13,598 nucleotides of DNA, taken from Actinomycetota bacterium (GTDB lineage: Bacteria > Actinomycetota > Humimicrobiia > Humimicrobiales > Humimicrobiaceae). Of this stretch, positions 1-7,428 are shown piece after piece (the first letter of the stretch is position 1; each line of letters starts with the position of its first letter). The stretch spans positions 1 through 13,598 of the forward strand of contig JAQVHC010000028.1 in the NCBI GenBank assembly GCA_028696435.1, written 5' to 3'. The notes under the pieces are model-generated. The model saw nothing but the letters and a program-made list of their open reading frames with translations, did not search any database and was not told the origin of the DNA. The position numbers were made by a program, and so were the translations under genes.

Positions 1-17
1 AAAAATTCTAAATTAAA

Positions 18-47
18 GTATCGGGTTTTTTTAAATTTGCCCGGTAT
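18..47. terminator. Weak hairpin, possible terminator
   Basis: TATCGGG (19-25) pairs with CCCGGTA (40-46), including one G-T wobble, around a 14-base AT-rich loop, and one further G-T pair can be added outside. On the minus strand the stem is followed by a moderately T-rich run. The T-tract is interrupted, so this is only a possible terminator for a gene beyond the left edge. Confidence 0.2.
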
Positions 48-265
48 CTGATATCTCGTCTTCTATTTGCTCAAATAAAAAACTACAATTATTTTATGCT
101 TGCTATTTGATCAGGCCCGACCTTTTTATCTAAAAACAAATACTCTAAAATTTAACCATCAATCATATTTATAAACATTTATAAGCAGATTTGTTAATGA
201 ATTGCAGTCTACATTTTGTTTAATTTTTTATTTATAAAAGCTTTTTTAATTAGAGGACAACTCCA

Positions 266-287
266 GCCTGCAGCTGGCCTGCAGCCG
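266..287. repeat. GC-rich 11-bp tandem repeat
   Basis: Two copies of GCCTGCAGC start 11 bases apart (266-274 and 277-285), in a GC-rich patch (about 253-295) inside otherwise very AT-rich DNA. The patch also contains the inverted pair CCAGC (263-267) and GCTGG (273-277). No function is recognised. Confidence 0.45.
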
Positions 288-401
288 GACCGCACTATCA
301 ATCTGCTCTATAAATCAAAAAGTATAATTCTTCACGACGGTCTCTTCAGGAAGGGATTTTAAAGCGGCAGCCCGACAGATTTTTTATTCTAAAGAAAAAG
401 T

Positions 402-429
402 TTGATTAAATATATTATTTTTTTATAAT
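402..429 (+). promoter_or_regulatory. Possible promoter upstream of the radical SAM gene
   Basis: TTGATT (402-407) and a perfect TATAAT (424-429) are separated by 16 bases. If used, transcription would begin near 436 and leave a leader of about 330 bases before the ATG at 768. The surrounding sequence is so AT-rich that a chance match is quite possible. Confidence 0.3.
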
Positions 430-591
430 ATATTTAACAACAATAAATAATAAAACATTAGAATATAGCTTTTGTAATGTTTTTCTGATACTAATAAAGT
501 AGTAGAGCAAGAGATTGATGGGTGCATGGGTGAAAGAAACAATGATTTCAGCATAAAGTAAAATCGGAATAAGCCAGGGAAAAAGAATATA

Positions 592-638
592 AGCCCGGAA
601 AATAGAAAATAGACTGATTACATAAAAATAGCCGGGCT
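592..638 (+). other. Inverted repeat in the putative leader
   Basis: AGCCCGG (592-598) and CCGGGCT (632-638) are perfect reverse complements separated by 33 AT-rich bases. The GC-rich 7-bp stem stands out in this region and could fold in the leader of the downstream gene. There is no T-tract after it, so it is not an intrinsic terminator, and it matches no riboswitch that I recognise. Confidence 0.3.
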
Positions 639-663
639 AAATAAAAAGAAGGTAAAACAGTGT

Positions 664-706
664 TTAGATAAAAGGCAGAAGGAATTCAGATAAAGGCAGA
701 AGGAAA
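664..706 (+). repeat. Short purine-rich tandem duplication
   Basis: Two near-identical copies of AGATAAAGGCAGAAGGAA follow each other directly (about 666-684 and 688-705; the first has one extra A). They lie 60-100 bases upstream of the radical SAM start. They look like a simple slippage duplication. Confidence 0.5.
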
Positions 707-767
707 AGAGAAAGAAAAAATCAGAAAGAAAAAGACAATAATAAAAAAATATAAAAGGAAGTAAACC

Positions 768-2120
768 ATGAGCTTATCAAATTTAAGAGACAAGATTGAA
801 AGAAAGTTTTTTCTTGGCTTGATGCGATTTATAGCTGGCCGTTCGGCAAGAGATTTAAGAGCCCTTGTAAAACTTCTGGGAATAATAATCCCTAAAAGGT
901 ACAAAGCTTTCGCAAAAAATTTAAGTACAATTGTGGACGAGAATAATCCTCAATACCAGCTGTACAGAAGAATAATGGTTGAGTCCGACCCACATTTCAG
1001 AGATAAGATCTTTGAAAACTATCTAATTCAGGGTAGTCTTTTAAACCAGAGAAAAAGAAACAGAGAAAATAAAGAAGGGCATGTGGTTCCTGTGTCTATT
1101 CTAATAAGCCCGACAATGCGGTGCAACCTGGCATGTGTTGGCTGTTATGCCAGTGATTACACAAAGAAAGAGGACCTGGAGCTTGAAGTAATTGACAGGA
1201 TTATAAATGAAGGCAAAGAAATTGGCGTGGCTTTATATACAATTCTCGGAGGCGAACCCTTTATAAGGGATGACATGTTTGACATATATAAAAAGCATAA
1301 TGATGTTTTCTTTAATATTTTTACAAATGGAACGCTGATAGATGAAAACATGGTCAGGAAGCTGGTTGAATTAGGAAATGTAGTGCCGACATTAAGTATC
1401 GAAGGCTTTAAGGAAGAGACAGACCAGAGAAGAGGAAAAGATATTTATGAAAAAGTATTAGCATCAATGGATATTTTAAAGAAAAATAAGATACCATTTG
1501 GTTATTCTGTAGCTGTTACAAGTAAGAATATTGATGCTATTACAAGTGATGATTTTATAGATATGATGATCGATAGGGGAGCTGTTATCGGCTGGTACTT
1601 CCTTTATATGCCCATTGGCAAAGATCCTGATACTTCACTAATGCCGACTCCGGAGCAGCGTCTTTATCTTAAAGAGAGAAGAGATTATATAAGGATGAAT
1701 AAACCATTATTTATTATTGATTTCTGGAATGATGCTCCTTACGTAGGAGGATGTATTGCAGGGAAGCATTACATACATATAAACCACAGGGGAGATGTGG
1801 AACCGTGTATATTTACCCATTTTGCTGAAGTGAATATTAAAGATACCTCACTCAAAGATGCACTGAACTGCGAATTCTTTAGAGAAATCAGAGCAAGGCA
1901 ACCTTATTCTGATAATCTCTACCTGCCCTGTATGCTTATCGATAATCCACAGGTTATGAGAGAGCTATACAGTAAATGTAAGATTTATCCTACACATGAG
2001 AAGGCAACCTGCCTGATTAATAATATTGCTGGTGAGATAGATGAGTATGCGAAGAAAGTAAAGGAAACGTATACTGGTGTGTGGGAAAAAGAAAAAAATA
2101 GATATATAACCAAAGAATAA
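768..2120 (+). CDS. Radical SAM protein with SPASM-like C-terminal cysteines
   Basis: This 450-residue protein is a radical S-adenosylmethionine enzyme. The cluster motif CNLACVGC supplies C119, C123 and C126 for the 4Fe-4S cluster that cleaves SAM, and GGEP (161-164) is the usual SAM-contact motif after the second strand. The C-terminal third has further cysteines (C329, C347, C388, C404, C415), with GGCIAG and GDVEPC contexts typical of SPASM or twitch domains that hold auxiliary iron-sulfur clusters. An N-terminal extension of about 110 residues precedes the barrel. The ATG at 768 has a GGAAG ribosome binding site. No peptide substrate gene or partner is visible nearby, and the next gene is convergent. 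The substrate is unknown; peptide or protein modification would fit the family, but that is inference. Confidence 0.85.
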   Translation: MSLSNLRDKIERKFFLGLMRFIAGRSARDLRALVKLLGIIIPKRYKAFAKNLSTIVDENNPQYQLYRRIMVESDPHFRDKIFENYLIQGSLLNQRKRNRENKEGHVVPVSILISPTMRCNLACVGCYASDYTKKEDLELEVIDRIINEGKEIGVALYTILGGEPFIRDDMFDIYKKHNDVFFNIFTNGTLIDENMVRKLVELGNVVPTLSIEGFKEETDQRRGKDIYEKVLASMDILKKNKIPFGYSVAVTSKNIDAITSDDFIDMMIDRGAVIGWYFLYMPIGKDPDTSLMPTPEQRLYLKERRDYIRMNKPLFIIDFWNDAPYVGGCIAGKHYIHINHRGDVEPCIFTHFAEVNIKDTSLKDALNCEFFREIRARQPYSDNLYLPCMLIDNPQVMRELYSKCKIYPTHEKATCLINNIAGEIDEYAKKVKETYTGVWEKEKNRYITKE

Positions 2121-2310
2121 AATTTCTTATTTTTGTTAGATAATATCTTCGTTAGACGACAAACCTTATAAAAACAAACCCTGCAAAAGTTTATCTAATA
2201 CAGAATAATTCTGGCGTTTTGGCGTTGTGAGTAATTTTGTGCTATAGGGTTGCGAAGTTATTTTGTTATTTTGTGTTGAAGAGGTTAACTAACATTTTAT
2301 TGTTGTGGGA

Positions 2311-3486
2311 TTAGCTAACTTTTCTTTTCCTTACTGAATAAGAGTTTAAGATGCTTGTGATTATAATCATCAAAAATAAAGCACCGAGACTGGTATAGAA
2401 TATACTGGACTTTGAATAATTTTCCATTAGATAACCTGCCATATACTGGAATACAATTGTTCCTGTAAAAGAGAAGCTATTTATAAGACCAGTAATAGTG
2501 GCGGAGTAACGGGGATTTTCCTTTATACCGGTAGAAATTGAAGTGGCGGCTATACCGGAAAAAGAAAATTGAAAAAGTGCAATAAAAACTATTTTTACAA
2601 TCAGGTTGTCTGAAATAAATGCAGTAAATAAAAAAATAAAAGCCGGTATTGATAGGAACTGCATTAATCTTTCTTCGCTGAGTTTATTTAGCAGAAAGCT
2701 CTGCACAAGCATGCCTGCACAGAAAATAAAAGTATTTAAGCTGAGTATAAGTGAACTAATATTTACAGGAACGTTTATACTCTTAAAGTATGTAGTAAAC
2801 CAGGAACCAAAAGAAAACCCGAGTCCAGCGTGAAGAAAACAAATAATTCCACAAAAAATAATAACCGGGTTTGATAGTAATTTACGGCTATTAGAAAAGA
2901 GGCTGGCAAAATTTTCTTTGTCTTTTTTTTCTATATAAATCCTGTTTTTAAAAAGCAAAATAAAAATAAATAGGATTGTATTTATGAGTGCAATGAATAA
3001 GAATAAATATCTCCAGTTTACATTAAAAAATAAAATGCTGCTGACTATAAGTGGAGCAAAAGCAGCACCCAGCATGTATCCAATATTTATTCTGATTATC
3101 TGACTGCTTCTGTTCGAATCAAAGATATCACTGATTAAAGAATTACATATCAGAGAAATTATGCCCCAGGATATCCCGAATATAAAGTAACTTATAGTAA
3201 AATAAATAAAATTATTCGACAGATATAAACTTAAAAAACTAACTGAAAACAATATACTGGCTGTGACAAGCATTTTATTTTTTCCGAATCTTTCAGAAAG
3301 AATTCCTGAAAACATACTGGCTAAAAGAAGGCCAAAAGCATTCAGGGATAAAGTGGAGCCGACAACATCCAGACTAACCTCAAAGCTGTCTGAGATTATG
3401 GGAATCAGAGGTCCGACAATGGAGCCCCCAACCCCGAGTATGAATAATTGTATAAAAAGTAATGTAAATGTTTTTTTCCCGGACAT
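2311..3486 (-). CDS. Major facilitator superfamily (MFS) transporter
   Basis: This 391-residue, very hydrophobic protein has about twelve predicted membrane segments, the normal MFS layout. The loop between segments 2 and 3 reads GILSERFGKNK (61-71), a good match to MFS motif A (G-x-x-x-D/E-R-x-G-R/K-R/K). The first segment carries GVGGSIVGPLIPIISD, a typical start for 12-segment secondary carriers. It most likely exports or imports a small solute by proton exchange at the cytoplasmic membrane; drug efflux or sugar uptake are both possible and the sequence does not decide. The ATG at 3486 has no clear Shine-Dalgarno sequence. It lies 86 bases downstream of tRNA-Arg on the same strand, so it may partly depend on readthrough from the tRNA promoter. 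It converges with the radical SAM gene. Confidence 0.85.
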   Translation of the reverse strand: MSGKKTFTLLFIQLFILGVGGSIVGPLIPIISDSFEVSLDVVGSTLSLNAFGLLLASMFSGILSERFGKNKMLVTASILFSVSFLSLYLSNNFIYFTISYFIFGISWGIISLICNSLISDIFDSNRSSQIIRINIGYMLGAAFAPLIVSSILFFNVNWRYLFLFIALINTILFIFILLFKNRIYIEKKDKENFASLFSNSRKLLSNPVIIFCGIICFLHAGLGFSFGSWFTTYFKSINVPVNISSLILSLNTFIFCAGMLVQSFLLNKLSEERLMQFLSIPAFIFLFTAFISDNLIVKIVFIALFQFSFSGIAATSISTGIKENPRYSATITGLINSFSFTGTIVFQYMAGYLMENYSKSSIFYTSLGALFLMIIITSILNSYSVRKRKVS

Positions 3487-3533
3487 TAAGTTTAATCGAT
3501 GTCAATTTATTTTTAATTTATTTTTAAATTATT

Positions 3534-3569
3534 ATTATAAGTCAGGTTATAAGTCAAATTATAAATCAG
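3534..3569. repeat. Three 12-bp tandem repeats beside tRNA-Arg
   Basis: Three consecutive 12-base units, ATTATAAGTCAG, GTTATAAGTCAA and ATTATAAATCAG, sit between the tRNA 3' end (3573) and the MFS start. On the minus strand each unit carries a TTATAA or TTTATAA core preceded by TGACT or TGATT. They may be a promoter or operator array for the MFS gene or a simple repeat; no direct evidence separates these. Confidence 0.55.
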
Positions 3570-3572
3570 CTT

Positions 3573-3649
3573 TGGTGTCCCTGGGCAGATTCGAACTGCC
3601 GACACCAGGATTAGGAATCCTGTGCTCTGTCCATCTGAGCTACAGGGAC
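3573..3649 (-). tRNA. tRNA-Arg (anticodon CCT)
   Basis: Read on the minus strand, a complete 77-base cloverleaf is formed. The acceptor stem pairs GTCCCTG with CAGGGAC, the D stem pairs GCTC with GAGC, and the anticodon stem pairs CAGGA with TCCTG around loop TTCCTAA. The T arm pairs GGCAG with CTGCC around TTCGAAT. The anticodon CCT lies at 3615-3613 and reads the arginine codon AGG. The discriminator is A and the 3' CCA is encoded in the DNA. Confidence 0.97.
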
Positions 3650-3690
3650 AATTGCAACTATAATAATAGAGGGGTTAAATACAATGAAAA

Positions 3691-3719
3691 ATACTATCAG
3701 AGCCGGTTATTTCTGTCAA
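3691..3719 (-). promoter_or_regulatory. Promoter of tRNA-Arg
   Basis: On the minus strand a perfect TTGACA -35 box (3719-3714) and a TAGTAT -10 box (3696-3691) are 17 bases apart. Transcription would start near 3684, about 35 bases before the tRNA 5' end. This is the best-matching sigma-70-type promoter in the window. Confidence 0.5.
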
Positions 3720-3800
3720 AAGCTTTAATGTCTGGATAACATTTTATTATATTATTATCGTTTATTCCAATAACATTTTAAAGAGGCATTCTATATGGAG

Positions 3801-3820
3801 ATCTCTATTATCTCATTAAC
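3801..3820 (-). repeat. Copy of the 3' end of the ddl gene
   Basis: The 20 bases at 3801-3820 are identical to 3868-3887, which encode part of the last residues (VNEIIE) of the D-Ala--D-Ala ligase. Read on the minus strand, the downstream copy would encode VNEIIEISI followed by TAG, close to the true end VNEIIEMSL-TAG. It lies after the real stop codon and out of its frame, so it is a non-coding duplicated tail. Confidence 0.7.
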
Positions 3821-3857
3821 AAATACGGGGCTGCAAGATTTAATACTCAATGAAAAG

Positions 3858-4793
3858 CTATAAAGACATCTCTATTATCTCATTAACCAGTTCCTCAAAT
3901 GTTATACCTGCCTGCTCTGCTGCCATAGGAAGAAGACTTGTATTTGTCATGCCCGGAGAAGTGTTTAGTTCCAGAACATAAGGAATTTTTTCTTTCCTGT
4001 CAAGTATGATATCCACACGTGAAAGCTTGCTGCACTTAAGCGAATCATTAGCTGCCATAGCAATTTCTTTTACTTTTTTTTCTTCAGCAGAGGAAATTCT
4101 TGCAGGAACAAAATAATCAGTTTTTCCAACAGTGGCTCTTGACTCAAAATCAAAAAAATTCTTTTTTGGCACTATCTCCACTATTGGTAGAATTCTTGGG
4201 TTTTCTTTTCCTATTATGCTCACAGCAAGTTCTACTCCTTCAATATATTTTTCCAGTATTACTTTTTTGCTATAGCTTAGAGCATAAATTATAGCTTCAG
4301 TAATATCTTCCTTCTTATTAACAAGTCTTACGCCGAGAGCAGAACCCTGCGCTGATGGTTTTATAACCATCGGGAGGCCGATTTTTTTTAATATAAATGG
4401 AAGAAGTTTAGATGACCCGAGCTCTCTAAATGAGCTTGTGTTTAAAAAATAAAAAGGTGGAGTAGGTATACCATGATTTATGAATATTTGTTTTGAAATT
4501 ATCTTGTCAAAACTCAAAATGTTTGCATAAACGCCGGGGCCTGTATAGGGGATATTGAGGACTTCTAAAATTTCCTGTATTGTGCCGTCTTCTCCATCTT
4601 TCCCATGGAGCGCAATGTAGGCAAGGTCAATTTTTCTAGAAGTTAGATTTTCTACTATATTCTCATCCACATCCAGTCTTATAACATTGTGCCCCAGCTT
4701 TCTCAGGGCGTTTGAAACCCTCTGGCCGCTTTTTATGGAAAATTCTCTTTCAAGAGACCTTCCTCCCATAAGTACAGCAATGTTTTTTTTCAT
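3858..4793 (-). CDS. ddl: D-alanine--D-alanine ligase
   Basis: This cytoplasmic ATP-grasp enzyme joins two D-alanines with ATP to make the dipeptide used in peptidoglycan precursors. The protein is about 311 residues, normal for bacterial Ddl. Numbered from the upstream GTG at 4802, it shows the N-terminal substrate domain with LMGGRSLEREFSIKSG (11-26) and ALHGKDGEDGTIQ (63-75). Next come the ATP-grasp elements VIKPSAQGSALGV (146-158) and EKYIEGVELAVSIIG (184-198), then the Mg and nucleotide-binding end with VDIILD and LELNTSPGMT near residues 263-286. I prefer the ATG at 4793 because GAGAG lies about 8 bases before it, while the in-frame GTG at 4802 has no well-placed ribosome binding site. 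It is not in a mur/fts cluster. Its presence implies a peptidoglycan wall. The last 20 bases or so are duplicated downstream of the stop. Confidence 0.95.
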   Translation of the reverse strand: MKKNIAVLMGGRSLEREFSIKSGQRVSNALRKLGHNVIRLDVDENIVENLTSRKIDLAYIALHGKDGEDGTIQEILEVLNIPYTGPGVYANILSFDKIISKQIFINHGIPTPPFYFLNTSSFRELGSSKLLPFILKKIGLPMVIKPSAQGSALGVRLVNKKEDITEAIIYALSYSKKVILEKYIEGVELAVSIIGKENPRILPIVEIVPKKNFFDFESRATVGKTDYFVPARISSAEEKKVKEIAMAANDSLKCSKLSRVDIILDRKEKIPYVLELNTSPGMTNTSLLPMAAEQAGITFEELVNEIIEMSL

Positions 4794-4846
4794 TTTTATC
4801 ACTCTCGTATAAATTATTGTATTATTTATTTTTATTTAATATTTTT

Positions 4847-4876
4847 ATTATATTATTTTTGATATGAATCCTGCAA
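4847..4876 (-). promoter_or_regulatory. Possible ddl promoter
   Basis: On the minus strand TTGCAG (4876-4871) and a perfect TATAAT (4852-4847) are 18 bases apart, about 50 bases before the ddl start. The -35 match is poor and the region is extremely AT-rich, so this is tentative. Confidence 0.27.
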
Positions 4877-4942
4877 TTTGGACACTAAATTGACTATGTT
4901 AAAACTGCTGATGGGACTCAATTTCTTTCATAAATTTTTTAG

Positions 4943-6196
4943 TTACTTAAAGCTTTTATATAATTTAATCTTTTCTTTTACAATATCTGCCAGGGTTTTA
5001 ATGCCAAGTTCAATTCTTTCAGTACTTTCTGTACTAAAAGCGAGCCTTGCTTCATTTAATCCCCTACCATTCTCAGGATAAAAACCGCTGCCGGGAACGA
5101 AAGCTACCTTATTTCTAACTGCATCTGCAAGTATTTTTCTTGTATCAAGATATTCAGGGAGTTTAAGCCATATAAAAAATCCACCCTTCGGTCTTGACCA
5201 TTCAGAGCCAGGGGGTAAATAATTTTCAAGTGCATTCAACATGGTGTCCCTTCTTTTGTGATATATATCTATAAATTTTACTATATTATCCCGCCATAAA
5301 GGGTCCGAGAAATATTCACAGGCAAATCTCTGAGAAAAAGTACTTACACAGAGTACCGAGGATTGAATACCAAGCACTAATTTTTCCAGTATGGGATAAG
5401 GAGCAACAATCCACCCTATTCTAAATCCTGGTGCAAGTAGTTTTGAGAGAGTGCTGAGGTAGATTACATTATGACCATCATCTTTGCTATCGAGTTCTTT
5501 AATTGTAGGAACTGATTTACCTTCAAAACGAAGCATTCCATAAGGGTTGTCCTCAAGTATTACAGTTTTATATTCTTTTGCCAGCTCCAGTACTTTTTTT
5601 CTGCGTTCAAGGCTTAAAGTCACTCCCGATGGGTTTGAAAAGTTAGACACAATGTATATAAATTTAGCTTTAATTTTCTTTTTGGCAAGTTCTTTTAATT
5701 TTTCCTCAAGGATAGAAGTTATCATTCCATCATCATCTACAGGGATGCCAATTATATTTGCTTCGTAAGATTTAAATGAATTTAGAGCTCCTGTGTACGA
5801 GGGGGATTCTGTAATTACAGTATCGCCGGGATTTACAAAGATTTTGGCAAGTAAATCAAGTGCATGCTGACCTCCGGCCGTAATAATCATATCTTCTTCT
5901 ACTACATCGATGCCCTCCAGTTTCATTACCTCTATTAATTTAGTTTTAAGAGGGTAATAACCATCAGAACCACAATACTGCAGGCTTATTTCACTATCTG
6001 TCTTTATTATTTTTCTGGCATACCTTTCCAGTCTTTCGGAATTTAAAGCTCTTACTTCTGGATAACCTCCCGAAAAGGAGATAATATCCGGCCTTGCAGA
6101 TAAGGAAAGTAAATCTCTTATTTCAGAAGAAACCATATGTCCGGTCCTGTTTGAATAAAGGTGGTCCCAGTAATCAAATGTTATTTTTTTACTCAT
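4943..6196 (-). CDS. PLP-dependent class I/II aminotransferase, 2-aminoadipate aminotransferase (LysN/ARO8-like) type
   Basis: This protein of 417 to 418 residues is a fold-type I pyridoxal phosphate aminotransferase. Numbered from the upstream TTG, SFSGGYPE (41-48) is the N-terminal signature of the LysN/Aro8/MocR-like branch. SNFSNPSG (185-192) provides the Asn that contacts the cofactor, EDNPYG (216-221) the Asp and Tyr, and STLSKLLAPGFRIGW (249-263) the Schiff-base lysine K253. The conserved carboxylate-binding Arg is in NEARLAFS (382-389). Members transaminate 2-aminoadipate, aromatic amino acids, leucine or alanine with 2-oxoglutarate, and the exact substrate cannot be told from sequence. 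There is no MocR-type helix-turn-helix, so it is an enzyme and not a regulator. I choose the ATG at 6196; an in-frame TTG directly before it, 10 bases after GGAG, is an alternative. Confidence 0.88.
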   Translation of the reverse strand: MSKKITFDYWDHLYSNRTGHMVSSEIRDLLSLSARPDIISFSGGYPEVRALNSERLERYARKIIKTDSEISLQYCGSDGYYPLKTKLIEVMKLEGIDVVEEDMIITAGGQHALDLLAKIFVNPGDTVITESPSYTGALNSFKSYEANIIGIPVDDDGMITSILEEKLKELAKKKIKAKFIYIVSNFSNPSGVTLSLERRKKVLELAKEYKTVILEDNPYGMLRFEGKSVPTIKELDSKDDGHNVIYLSTLSKLLAPGFRIGWIVAPYPILEKLVLGIQSSVLCVSTFSQRFACEYFSDPLWRDNIVKFIDIYHKRRDTMLNALENYLPPGSEWSRPKGGFFIWLKLPEYLDTRKILADAVRNKVAFVPGSGFYPENGRGLNEARLAFSTESTERIELGIKTLADIVKEKIKLYKSFK

Positions 6197-6255
6197 CAAT
6201 TGAAATGAACTCCAGTTTTAAGATAAACTTGTTATTATAGTTATTTTAAATATGT

Positions 6256-6284
6256 AATATATATTAAAACCTTTAAAAGTTCAA
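6256..6284 (-). promoter_or_regulatory. Promoter of the aminotransferase gene
   Basis: On the minus strand TTGAAC (6284-6279) and TATATT (6261-6256) are separated by 17 bases. Transcription would start near 6249, giving a leader of about 50 bases before the ATG at 6196. Confidence 0.4.
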
Positions 6285-6335
6285 AGGGATTTTAATAATT
6301 AAAACAATCTATTATGGTGTATAATTATAAAGAAC

Positions 6336-6359
6336 GCATGTTTATAAGCATGTTTATAA
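6336..6359. repeat. Perfect 12-bp tandem repeat in a divergent intergenic region
   Basis: GCATGTTTATAA occurs twice without a gap (6336-6347 and 6348-6359), between the divergent aminotransferase and acetyltransferase genes. The second copy ends inside a TATAAT hexamer (6355-6360) facing the acetyltransferase gene, so the repeat could be a regulator site at that promoter. No -35 box is convincing. Confidence 0.5.
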
Positions 6360-6425
6360 TTTTTAATACGTATTTTTAATTATTTAGCTAATTACCGGAT
6401 AATTGAGTTTAAGAGATAATAAGAG

Positions 6426-7139
6426 ATGAATTTAAATCTAAAAATTAACGAGCTTTCCCCTGAACAGCTAGAAACAATAAAATTTAAGTGTCTGGATTGT
6501 GACTACTGGTTTAATTATGGTGAATATGAGTTTTTTAAAGGTCTGTTCGAAGTAAGAAGCCTGCATGAGATGGTAGGTTTTTTTAGAGGGAAGTTATTTG
6601 AAAAAAAAGGTATCAGTATTAAAAAGAATAAAGACAAAAGAAGCAAAATTATTGCATTTAAAATGCATGGAGGGAAAGTCAAGGCTGCCTTTGTCGATGA
6701 GAAATGTGTGGGGATAATCCTGGCTGGAAAGTATTATCTTTTCCCAAAGCTCAAAAGCTTTAATGTTTTTCCGATTGATTCTGAAAGCATTTTTTTGGGA
6801 TGCATCTATGTTGTTCCGGAATACAGGGGCATGAATGTAGGTAAGAAACTGCTTATTGAACTTGAGAAAGATATGATAAAAGAAAAAGTGGGTTCTATAG
6901 AATCCATTGGTAAGAGATATAGTGAAAATATTTATGAAGAAGGGTGTTTAAACAGTCCACCTATTCCGTTTAAATTTCTTATAAACAATGGGTTTTACCT
7001 GAAAAAAAATGATCCCTTCTATCCACTTTTAAGGCTGGATTTAAAAGGCATAGCGTATTCTCATTTTGATCCATTGGAGCTGGTAGAGAAAATAATTCTT
7101 AAAAAAGAAGCTAAAAGTACTATAAATTGTAGAAGATAG
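6426..7139 (+). CDS. GNAT-family N-acetyltransferase
   Basis: This 237-residue protein belongs to the Gcn5-related acetyltransferases, which move an acetyl group from acetyl-CoA to an amine. The acetyl-CoA loop is IYVVPEYRGMNVGKKLL (127-143), matching the V-P-x-x-R-G-x-x-x-G-K core, and it is preceded by the expected beta strand. A C-terminal FLINNGFYLKKNDPFYPLLRLDL (184-206) has the usual 'F..nGF' ending of the fold. The N-terminus, with C22, C25 and a CLDCDYWF context, is an extra segment before the acetyltransferase domain; the Cys pair might bind metal, which is inference. The substrate is unknown. AAGAG-type purines precede the ATG at 6426. The gene is divergent from the aminotransferase and stands alone before the inositol locus. 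Confidence 0.8.
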   Translation: MNLNLKINELSPEQLETIKFKCLDCDYWFNYGEYEFFKGLFEVRSLHEMVGFFRGKLFEKKGISIKKNKDKRSKIIAFKMHGGKVKAAFVDEKCVGIILAGKYYLFPKLKSFNVFPIDSESIFLGCIYVVPEYRGMNVGKKLLIELEKDMIKEKVGSIESIGKRYSENIYEEGCLNSPPIPFKFLINNGFYLKKNDPFYPLLRLDLKGIAYSHFDPLELVEKIILKKEAKSTINCRR

Positions 7140-7387
7140 GTAAAGAATTATCACAGTTTTGAAGAGCTATAATACATAGATAGTAAGTCTGGTGTGAGAG
7201 GATATGCGACACGTGAAATGCTATAAAAGATGGATAAGGGTTGAAAGAAACAGTTATAAAATTCAGTAATATCTATAATTCCTGATATCCTGAAAATCTA
7301 AGGATAAGCTGGCCAGACCAGTAACCAGTAAGAAAAAGCTAATATTGACATCCCCGAGTTAGTATATTATCATAATTAGCAATTCAA

Positions 7388-7405
7388 AATATTGTATACA
7401 ATATT
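7388..7405 (+). promoter_or_regulatory. 18-bp perfect palindrome, probable GntR/FCD operator
   Basis: AATATTGTATACAATATT is a perfect 18-base palindrome centred on GTATAC, the kind of TTGTATACAA-like site bound by FCD-type GntR dimers. It lies 23 bases before the regulator ATG and covers the TTGTAT that I read as the -35 box. This arrangement strongly suggests autorepression. The palindrome is seen directly; binding by the neighbouring regulator is inferred from family knowledge. Confidence 0.7.
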
Positions 7406-7419
7406 AATAATTTTATATT
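7392..7419 (+). promoter_or_regulatory. Probable promoter of the GntR regulator (leaderless or near-leaderless)
   Basis: TTGTAT (7392-7397) and TATATT (7414-7419) are 16 bases apart. The expected start, 7426-7428, falls just before the ATG at 7429. No Shine-Dalgarno sequence is present upstream of that ATG, which agrees with a leaderless transcript. The -35 box is inside the palindrome at 7388-7405, so a bound repressor would exclude RNA polymerase. Confidence 0.4.
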
Positions 7420-7428
7420 TTATATACT

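Larger units (their letters stand above)
1..767. other. Long AT-rich intergenic region, no gene recognised
   Basis: I see no coding sequence that I can support on either strand; the short open frames lack a ribosome binding site and resemble nothing I know. The stretch holds a weak hairpin (18-47), a GC-rich island with an 11-bp tandem repeat (266-287), a possible promoter (402-429), a 7-bp inverted repeat (592-598 with 632-638) and a short purine-rich tandem duplication (about 664-706). Any of these could belong to a long leader of the radical SAM gene that starts at 768, but that is inference. Confidence 0.5.

Noticed and set aside
194..360. Open frame of about 55 codons in the left intergenic region
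   Set aside because: It has no ATG or GTG start, no ribosome binding site and no recognisable similarity.
2136..2198. TTAGATAA/TTATCTAA inverted repeat in the convergent intergenic region
   Set aside because: The arms are AT-only and 47 bases apart, so they do not make a credible bidirectional terminator.
3263..3739. 158-codon open frame on the plus strand
   Set aside because: It runs antisense through the MFS gene start and the tRNA-Arg gene, so it is a shadow frame and not a protein gene.
4100..4294. Small plus-strand open frame inside ddl
   Set aside because: It is antisense to a conserved ATP-grasp gene and has no independent support; other such frames opposite the known genes were left out for the same reason.
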